DNA from: Teratosphaeria epicoccoides
Taxonomy: Eukaryota > Ascomycota > Dothideomycetes > Mycosphaerellales > Teratosphaeriaceae
Assembly: GCA_021401465.1 (NCBI GenBank)
Contig: JADDMT010000055.1
Location: 124,001 to 188,000, forward strand
Direction: 5' to 3'
Length of the DNA stretch: 64,000 bases
Below the pieces are notes generated by a model, which did no database searches, was not told the origin of the DNA, and was given only the letters and a program-made list of their open reading frames with translations. The stretch's first letter is position 1. Every line of letters begins with the position of its first letter. Positions 58,370 to 64,000 of the stretch are shown here, one piece after another. The translations under genes and the position numbers were made by a program.

Positions 58370-58876
58370 TTGAGAGACTTGAACCTGTCACCTGTAGTGC
58401 TAAAACAAAAAAGGGTCAGCGTAATCACATCAGTGCTTGGGGGATACTACTTGCAGACCTTTTGGCCATTGCGGTCTTCAGAGGTAGTGACCACGCAACA
58501 GGTGAATCTACTGCTTAGTCTGTGTCTGACACGCGGTATTGGCCTATATTCAGCGATCAGGCAGCACCTCTCACTGATCGCTCCAATGTCGAGGGCGCAT
58601 TCTCCATCGACGTCGAGATCAAGACAGCTCTTAGGGTCGCTTTCCAGTCGCATAACAGACTACAAAAGAGATCTTCTAGCAATGAGAGATGCTGACGCGC
58701 CTACGTTGGAAGAGAATGCTCTACGCGAATTCACATCGACTGTGGAGGGCAGAAATGGGTATGAGGTTGGTCAGCGTCTGCGAATAGCGGCTTGGGAACG
58801 GAGAATGTACTCGAAACGTTTGCGAAGAGAGATAGTTAGAAAGATGTTCTACGAACTTGACAGCCGCAAATACTGA
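58370..58876 (+). CDS. Hypothetical ORF, 168 codons
   Basis: Open from 58,370 to the TGA at 58,876. The second half is charged and helix-like (RDLLAMRDADAPTLEENAL, then QRLRIAAWERRMYSKRLRRE). Not recognised. It may be an exon of a larger gene or chance; the first half looks less protein-like. Confidence 0.28.
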   Translation: MRDLNLSPVVLKQKRVSVITSVLGGYYLQTFWPLRSSEVVTTQQVNLLLSLCLTRGIGLYSAIRQHLSLIAPMSRAHSPSTSRSRQLLGSLSSRITDYKRDLLAMRDADAPTLEENALREFTSTVEGRNGYEVGQRLRIAAWERRMYSKRLRREIVRKMFYELDSRKY

Positions 58877-59730
58877 GGAATGCTTTGACTATGTCATTCA
58901 ATGCCGCCGGACCTGCAGTACAGTTTCAGTTGGCGCGGCGGTCACAATCTTCCTTGTTTAATCATTCGCCGTACGCAGAGCCGTGTGGGCCTGGGAATTG
59001 ATAGCTCCATCGTACTTTATGACTATCAGCAGGAGGTAAGCTCGCAGATCTGCAGGCTTGCTGGGTCACTTCTCTACTTGGTATGTCTTCCGTCACAACC
59101 CAAACAGCAAGGTGCCGACGCAGAACTGTGCTTTCTCATCACAAGCAGTGGTTGAGACTCGACAGATCTAAGACATCCTGCGGCTGAGCCCCCTGTCAAA
59201 GTCGCGTACTTATATATCCCCATTTCGCGAGCCTGTTGTTCATCCATCGAGTGTCTACGTTCTCACATTGCAAATCCTATGCGTTCAGATATCTACACGA
59301 CACGATGCTTTCCGCGGTGCCCTTCAGGTCTGGTTCAGTCCTGTACATCATGTTATTCGGTGCAACACTGCAACTCATCGGGAACAGGTTGCGGACCATC
59401 GACATACCTACAAGAATCCTCTTCCTGCACATTACGGATCAAGACTCAAAGGAGCTTGTCCATTCCGGCCAGATATCGCTACTTTGATCCACCTCCGGAT
59501 CATCCAGTACGCAGCACGGAAGAAGTAGATATGCGGCTGTCAATGCTTTGTCTTGGACCTGAATGGCTTCTCTACGTCTAGCGTCATTCGCTAGCTTAAG
59601 CAAGGCTTGACAAGATTCGTGGGACGTGCTAATCGTTCGCGGTGTAACTGTACAGATTGCACATGATTAGTCACGGAGGTTCTTTTTCTATCCCCTCTCG
59701 AATTTATAGAAGATCAGTCGTACACCCTCT
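58877..59730. other. Non-RIP stretch with overlapping short ORFs
   Basis: Several frames of 80-100 codons overlap on the plus strand (58,901-59,155; 59,236-59,581) without motifs I recognise. None stands out as the real one. No RNA gene was seen. Confidence 0.3.
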
Positions 59731-60381
59731 GTGCAAGACATTTGTAGCATGGCACTCCTCTCCCGCGACGACTATCGCAAATTATTTGCTGGATCGAATC
59801 GACCCTGGCTTCTCTTACGACATTTGGCCCTCGGTACGATGGAACAGCTTACTCTGCCTGATCCGCTTCCTGATCCCGAGAGTCTGCGGAACAATCAAGC
59901 CTTGATCGTACAACGCTACGATGGAATCACGGTACTCCGACAGATTGCCGCTTTCAGAAATAAGGACACGCCAACCAGATCTCTATATCGGATGTGCGAA
60001 TTTCTAGCTGGCGATCATTCCAACCAGCTCATGCTAGAAATGCAATATTTCTGGCATCACCAAAGCTCCGAATGGAACTTGTCGGCGATTCCAGACCCAA
60101 GAGAGAGCAATAAGGAGAGGCACGCTATCTTTGCAAGTTTGGTCGAGGCGTTGGTCTCTGCCTTCAATGCCAGGCTTGCTCTTGGGTTACGCAGAGGGCG
60201 CGAGCTGTGTAGCGGTGATGAAGTTGTTACACCAGAGCAGGCTCCATCCTGGACTAGCAAAGTGCCAGCCCTCACTTCTCCGCTATATCTTTGCGATGTT
60301 GACCCTTACTTTGTGCCTAAAAAGGAGCCGTTTTGGAATCGAAACATCATTGCAAACGCTGGAAATCTTTTTTCAATCTGA
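59731..60381 (+). CDS. Hypothetical protein, up to 216 residues
   Basis: Uninterrupted frame of 216 codons. The likely start is either 59,731 or the in-frame ATG at 59,749 (MALLSRDDYRKLF). Soluble, mixed helix, with a proline-rich early segment (LPDPLPDPESL). Ends NIIANAGNLFSI before TGA, 88 bp short of the convergent gene's stop at 60,470. Not recognised; an intron after about 60,365 cannot be excluded. Confidence 0.5.
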   Translation: MQDICSMALLSRDDYRKLFAGSNRPWLLLRHLALGTMEQLTLPDPLPDPESLRNNQALIVQRYDGITVLRQIAAFRNKDTPTRSLYRMCEFLAGDHSNQLMLEMQYFWHHQSSEWNLSAIPDPRESNKERHAIFASLVEALVSAFNARLALGLRRGRELCSGDEVVTPEQAPSWTSKVPALTSPLYLCDVDPYFVPKKEPFWNRNIIANAGNLFSI

Positions 60382-60469
60382 GTCATTATTGTATACCTGT
60401 TGCGAATCTGCTAGGTCTTCTGTACTACAAACGCTATCAAGCAAAGTCGATAAGGACAGCCAGAAAGAC

Positions 60470-61267
60470 TTATTCAAAAGCATTCCGATCGAAGTCAAAC
60501 CACTTCCAAGTGTTGCTATCGGTGCAGTAGACCTGATGTCTTCCGCTTCGACTCGGCCACTCGCGCTCTGGTACAGCGCCCTGACCCTCGACGATGAAAG
60601 CCCATCGTCGAGCTCGCCCTGACCATGCCCAATAGCTGCGCGTTGAACCTGACTGGGTCGCATTTTGAGCACCTGCCGCCGCCGTCACCAGCTGGTTCAT
60701 ACGTCTATCTCGAAAGAGATTGATGCTCTTGAATCGCCGCATCAGACGCCCAAGGCTCACCAGTACTTCTTCGGTTACTGGCGGCTCACGATCTGTGTCG
60801 TCAAACTGCCTAAAGAGGTTCAGATCAAAGGCGGCACCGCTATTCCGGTAGAGCAGATCGCATATGGCTACGCAATCATTCCAGTCTTGATTTCTTGGAG
60901 TCTGGTTTTGCATGCCGATCCTCTTGAGCTTTCGCACTAATGACCATTCCCACAAGGCTGCATAGATTACCAGATTTCCATCTTGCCATAGCACAACGCC
61001 TTGTTCCTTGGAGCGAACGAAAAGCCTTTCGGGATCATCAAGAAGCGTCAAGAATGCTCTGACGTCGTCGTTGGCCCAATGGGCATCGTAAGCCAAAGTA
61101 TCCGCGACCTGATGGATGAAATCTTGCAGCTCGCCTCGAACCGCGGGATGGGAGCCCCCTAGTTGTGTCTCGCTTACGAAATAGTCCAGATCTTCCGAAG
61201 CGGCTCTATTTTGCAAGCGCCTTTGGTTTGTTAGCATGTCGACAGCTGAAGTGACTGCAACCTTCAT
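60470..61267 (-). CDS. Hypothetical protein, 265 residues
   Basis: Uninterrupted frame from ATG 61,267 (MKVAVTSAVDML) to 60,470. No signal peptide or membrane segment. Tryptophan-rich (LWQDGNLVIYAALWEWSLV, SYWAWSGRARRW, NTWKWFDFD) with helical acidic stretches. I do not recognise the family. Convergent with the ORF ending at 60,381. Long, single frame and outside the RIP region, so likely a real gene. Confidence 0.6.
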   Translation of the reverse strand: MKVAVTSAVDMLTNQRRLQNRAASEDLDYFVSETQLGGSHPAVRGELQDFIHQVADTLAYDAHWANDDVRAFLTLLDDPERLFVRSKEQGVVLWQDGNLVIYAALWEWSLVRKLKRIGMQNQTPRNQDWNDCVAICDLLYRNSGAAFDLNLFRQFDDTDREPPVTEEVLVSLGRLMRRFKSINLFRDRRMNQLVTAAAGAQNATQSGSTRSYWAWSGRARRWAFIVEGQGAVPEREWPSRSGRHQVYCTDSNTWKWFDFDRNAFE

Positions 61268-61997
61268 ACATCACCGATACAAAACCACCGGTGGCAATCA
61301 GTTCCAGCGGAAGATAGGGTCTGAGTACTGGTGATGTTGAGATCAGTCGGCTAAGTAACCGCAACCCTGTGCATGTTTCTGATGAGCTTCGAATACAGTG
61401 AAAATTAGACCTTTGTCGGCTCTAACCTTCACAGAATGCCTCCCTGTCGAAGGAAGCTCGGGTCGCTCGTCTGGGTGCCATAGGAAGGAATCACGATGGT
61501 TTGATAGCATTCTCTGTTCGGTAAGAGTTTATGGTCTCTATATAAGACCACGGCACGCTGGGCATTGAAGGCAGCAACGGGACTTAAATAGCAACAGTAC
61601 TTCTAAGCAAACACAACTGACATATATCATGGGCCACAGTACGGTCAAACAGAGGCGAGGCGGCAATTCACGAGTCTTCGTGGAGTGGAGCTCTTGTCAG
61701 GCCTCGACATTCAGCAAAGCTGGCAAGGTCGTTTTGGGCATAGGAGAACGCACTGATGACCTAGGACAACCCAATTAGCCCAATGTTACCACCATACAGA
61801 TCAAAGCATAACTTGCAGATGTTGGAATATACAACGCTACAGTACTGTTATACAGCCTACTGTGCTGAGCGTCAAGTCGCTTAGAACAAATCGGCGATCG
61901 AGTTCCCAGAGTCTGTCGCGTCGGCCGACAGGCAGCGAAAGTGAGACACAGACAACTCAGAACAAACTCGAATTTCTGAGTGCCGCGTGCCGCGTGT
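61268..61997. other. Intergenic, no gene seen
   Basis: About 730 bp between two minus-strand genes. No coding frame with motifs, no repeat. It contains the upstream region of the 265-residue gene and a TATATAAG-like string near 61,535 on the plus strand of unclear use. Confidence 0.5.
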
Positions 61998-62852
61998 CTA
62001 AGCTACTGTACAGGTTCTACTGTCGAGATTTACAGCAGCGTAATCAACTACAGCTCCACCTTCGACAAGGACCATTTGGTCGACCCGGTCTGTCGCGTAC
62101 TCAACGCGCTTCCAGGTGATCAAGCTTCCGGTTCTCGTATCGATTTCCCAAACCCGCATTCGTCGGTGATACCGATTTCTGCCATACGAGCAATATCCTC
62201 CAAAACCACTACTACCTCCATAGCATAACCATTCTACCGTGAGTGGGTCAGCTTCGCTTTGCGGTAGGCTCTTTCCAGCGGCATCAATGGAATCGTTGCA
62301 TACTCCGACGCCAGTAACCATATGTGTGTCAGAGATCTGGACAATCTTGAATTTCCCATCTTCTCTGACTCGCAAAGGAGGCCGAGCATCAGAGTTCGGT
62401 TGGTCCGTGCCTTGTAGTATGCTTAGTCTCGCGACCGGTACTTCTGGCAGAGCGTTCAGCTGGAGCGATGTCTTCGTGAGAGTCCACCCAGGACGGGGAT
62501 CGACTGCATCTGTGCCAAAAAGAACATCAAGTCCTGTTACAGCTTGGTCGCTGTGAGAGTATTCTCTCTTTAGAACCCAGATCCCTCCAGGTCTATTCTC
62601 CCACGGACTCGTGTCTAGCTTGGGAGGCGGCTCGCTAACTCTAATGTCTACCACCACACGATCCTCTGCAACGAGGTCTTCTCTGTTCACCAGTGCTACA
62701 TACAGCCAGGCGGTTTGGGAGGATGTGTGTAGGTATAACTCTTTTTCTATGCGGTGCCAGGGACCCTCTTCTGATTCGCATGAAGCGGGCGGAGCTCGGG
62801 GAAAGAAACGCACAGTCAAGTCAGTGACGACAGAGAGAGCCGGAGTCATCAT
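61998..62852 (-). pseudogene. DCR2: DCR2-like calcineurin-type phosphatase with catalytic core deleted
   Basis: An open 284-codon frame. Residues 1-165 match the N-terminal domain of fungal DCR2-type phosphatases (PWHRIEKELYL, WENRPGGIWVLKREYS, VDPRPGW). Residues 167-207 enter the metallophosphatase domain with its first metal motif ISDTH (173-177) and SEADPLTVEWL. At about residue 208 (near 62,228) the sequence jumps to the family's C-terminus: CYGGSSGFGGY, RRMRVWEID, WKRVEY...VDQMVLVEGGAVVD. The remaining metal-binding motifs (GD, GNHD, GHxH types) between these ends are missing, so no phosphatase activity is expected. The usual N-terminal membrane anchor is also absent; a TGA lies just upstream in frame. 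The frame stays open across the junction. It lies 74 bp downstream of the Clr5-type gene on the same strand. Confidence 0.82.
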
Positions 62853-62926
62853 ATTGTCGAGAAAGAGAGATCATATTTTGTATTCAAGAAGTCTTGCGGA
62901 GTCACCGCTGTCCCCCACCATTTCTC

Positions 62927-64000
62927 TCACGTGACCCAACCATCTTCAATTACCAAGTTCTGTATCTCTTGTTGAAGTTTGTCAGCATCTTCTTCCCTAC
63001 CCCAAGATCGAAGCCAGCCCTCCAGAACGCTCACGAACTCAAGGAACCAAGGGTGAGTCGTCCCCCAAGCCTGGACGATTCCTTTGATCAGCTGCCGCAT
63101 AGTTTCCTCTGCCTCGAGAGTCTTTCCACTGTTCAGTTGACTACAGGAGATAACCTTTCGAGCTTCCAACACTTCAGCAATTCTACCGATATAGAGTTCA
63201 TTGCCGCAAAGCAAGGTCATGACTTCGCGAGCCAGATCCGCCGCCTCATCGTAACGATGTTGTTTATTCAGGTTGTGCGCTAAATTGAGCATTACTCTCG
63301 GAGTCGAGTGCACCAGGTCTGTGCATTGGGTAAGAAGAGCTCGGAGAAGCCTCTCTTCTTCGCTACACAATGTACTCGTACGTTTGATGTAATCGAGCCG
63401 GACGGACACGGAGAGACGAGTGGTGGATCCCAATTCGGTATCAAAACCGTCAGTAGTGCACTTCCACCCACTCTGAATAGCCTGGATCAGCAATTCCGAG
63501 TCAAGATCGCCGAGAGCCGAACAAATCTGACACCAAAGGTAGTTCTCCTTGTTAACCGTCGCAGACATCTCTCGAATGTACCCGCGAAGGTAGTGGGCCA
63601 CATCGGGAAGGCCGAACTGAACCAGGTGGACAATAACTTCGAAAAAGCAAGTCAACGTTCGGGGGTGCTCAATTCGAAGTATTGATCCGACTAGAGCAAA
63701 GGCATTTGACAGTGCGCAGCGGAACTCGTTGAGTAAACCTTTATTGTAGAGCATGGTAGCCGTGAAACAATAGGAGTCAAGGTCGTTGCATAGGTCGTTG
63801 GTCCAAGGGGCGCCATCTAGCGAGAGCAAGGTGCCGCATTCATCGAAACTCATGTTTCTGCAACGATCTTGAAAGTAAGCCTTGATGTTACGGCAAAGAG
63901 CCTCTGGAACAGATAGCACCTTGGGCAGAGTTGGTGTCTGAGGTATTGTTGGCCGATAGGGGTTCTGCCGACCTGTGGGTTGCTGGATAGCTAATGGGGA
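62927..64000 (-). CDS. Clr5-associated helical-repeat protein, C-terminal part (5' end beyond window)
   Basis: The frame is open from the window edge (64,000) to TGA at 62,927, 357 codons. The edge part is a proline-rich linker (NPYRPTIPQTPTLPKVLSVP), so the true start, probably with the N-terminal Clr5 DNA-binding domain, is to the right. What follows is helical-repeat sequence typical of the C-terminal part of fungal Clr5-domain proteins: SYCFTATMLYNKGLLNEF, EHPRTLTCFFEVIVHLV, RVMLNLAHNLNKQHRYDEAA (TPR-like), EAEETMRQLIKGIVQAWG and LRSWGREEDADKL. In the family the role is poorly defined; the repeats suggest protein binding. No RIP stops. Confidence 0.7.
   Translation of the reverse strand, partial: SPLAIQQPTGRQNPYRPTIPQTPTLPKVLSVPEALCRNIKAYFQDRCRNMSFDECGTLLSLDGAPWTNDLCNDLDSYCFTATMLYNKGLLNEFRCALSNAFALVGSILRIEHPRTLTCFFEVIVHLVQFGLPDVAHYLRGYIREMSATVNKENYLWCQICSALGDLDSELLIQAIQSGWKCTTDGFDTELGSTTRLSVSVRLDYIKRTSTLCSEEERLLRALLTQCTDLVHSTPRVMLNLAHNLNKQHRYDEAADLAREVMTLLCGNELYIGRIAEVLEARKVISCSQLNSGKTLEAEETMRQLIKGIVQAWGTTHPWFLEFVSVLEGWLRSWGREEDADKLQQEIQNLVIEDGWVT

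Noticed and set aside
62239..62934. Plus-strand ORFs of 105-107 codons
   Set aside because: They are opposite-strand shadows of the DCR2-like frame.
63308..63685. 125-codon plus-strand ORF
   Set aside because: It is the opposite-strand shadow of the Clr5-associated gene, whose protein shows clear helical repeats.
57500..64000. tRNA or rRNA genes
   Set aside because: No cloverleaf or rRNA-like sequence was noticed on either strand, though no dedicated scan could be run.

Overview
This window looks like a filamentous ascomycete (Pezizomycotina) chromosome. About 57.5 kb is transposon sequence destroyed by repeat-induced point mutation (RIP). It adjoins about 6.5 kb of ordinary gene-bearing DNA on the right. 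In the transposon part, CpA/TpG has been turned into TpA on both strands, so CAG and TGG codons appear as TAG everywhere and no full-length transposon gene survives. The right part has normal CA/TG content and carries fungal-type genes: a Clr5-associated helical-repeat protein and a DCR2-type phosphatase remnant.

Layout. 1-1,995: 3' end of a Ty3/gypsy chromovirus (family A). 1,996-7,831 and 7,832-11,644: two 5'-truncated copies of a second chromovirus (family B). 11,645-13,150: relic of a pogo/Fot1-type DNA transposase. 13,860-16,051: relic of a DUF3435 tyrosine recombinase, the captain family of Starship giant elements. 17,059-57,036: one 40-kb nest grown inside a single family-A insertion (target duplication GGCTT on both sides). 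The nest contains, in order: a family-C chromovirus (20,789-34,924, duplication GTAGC) that itself holds an inverted second C copy (21,116-27,950, CACGC/CATGC) and a solo A LTR (30,041-30,524, CATGA); a complete family-B element (35,103-43,271, TGCCT); the 3' end of a second A element; and a further, chimeric A element (49,167-56,484, GTGAT/GTAAT). From about 57,500 the sequence is not mutated. There I place a weak PTH11/rhodopsin-like fragment, two or three unrecognised ORFs, the DCR2-like remnant, and the Clr5-type gene running off the right edge.

Main observation. All three chromovirus families carry an extra gene on the antisense strand, between the chromodomain and the 3' LTR. In family B it is a 1,572-bp frame of identical length in three copies, with a TATAAAAA box about 80 bp upstream. 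In family A it is a 636-bp frame of identical length in three copies, encoding a basic stretch, a cysteine cluster and a predicted coiled coil. In family C it is a spliced-looking frame with a TATA box and a conserved intron. All three share a C-x2-C-x6-C type motif; in C the middle cysteine is inferred. I do not recognise these proteins. They may be an accessory, DNA-binding-like antisense gene acquired by fungal chromoviruses.

Limits: identifications come from reading translations by eye through RIP stops. No search or alignment was run, and boundaries of degraded genes are approximate to tens of bases.
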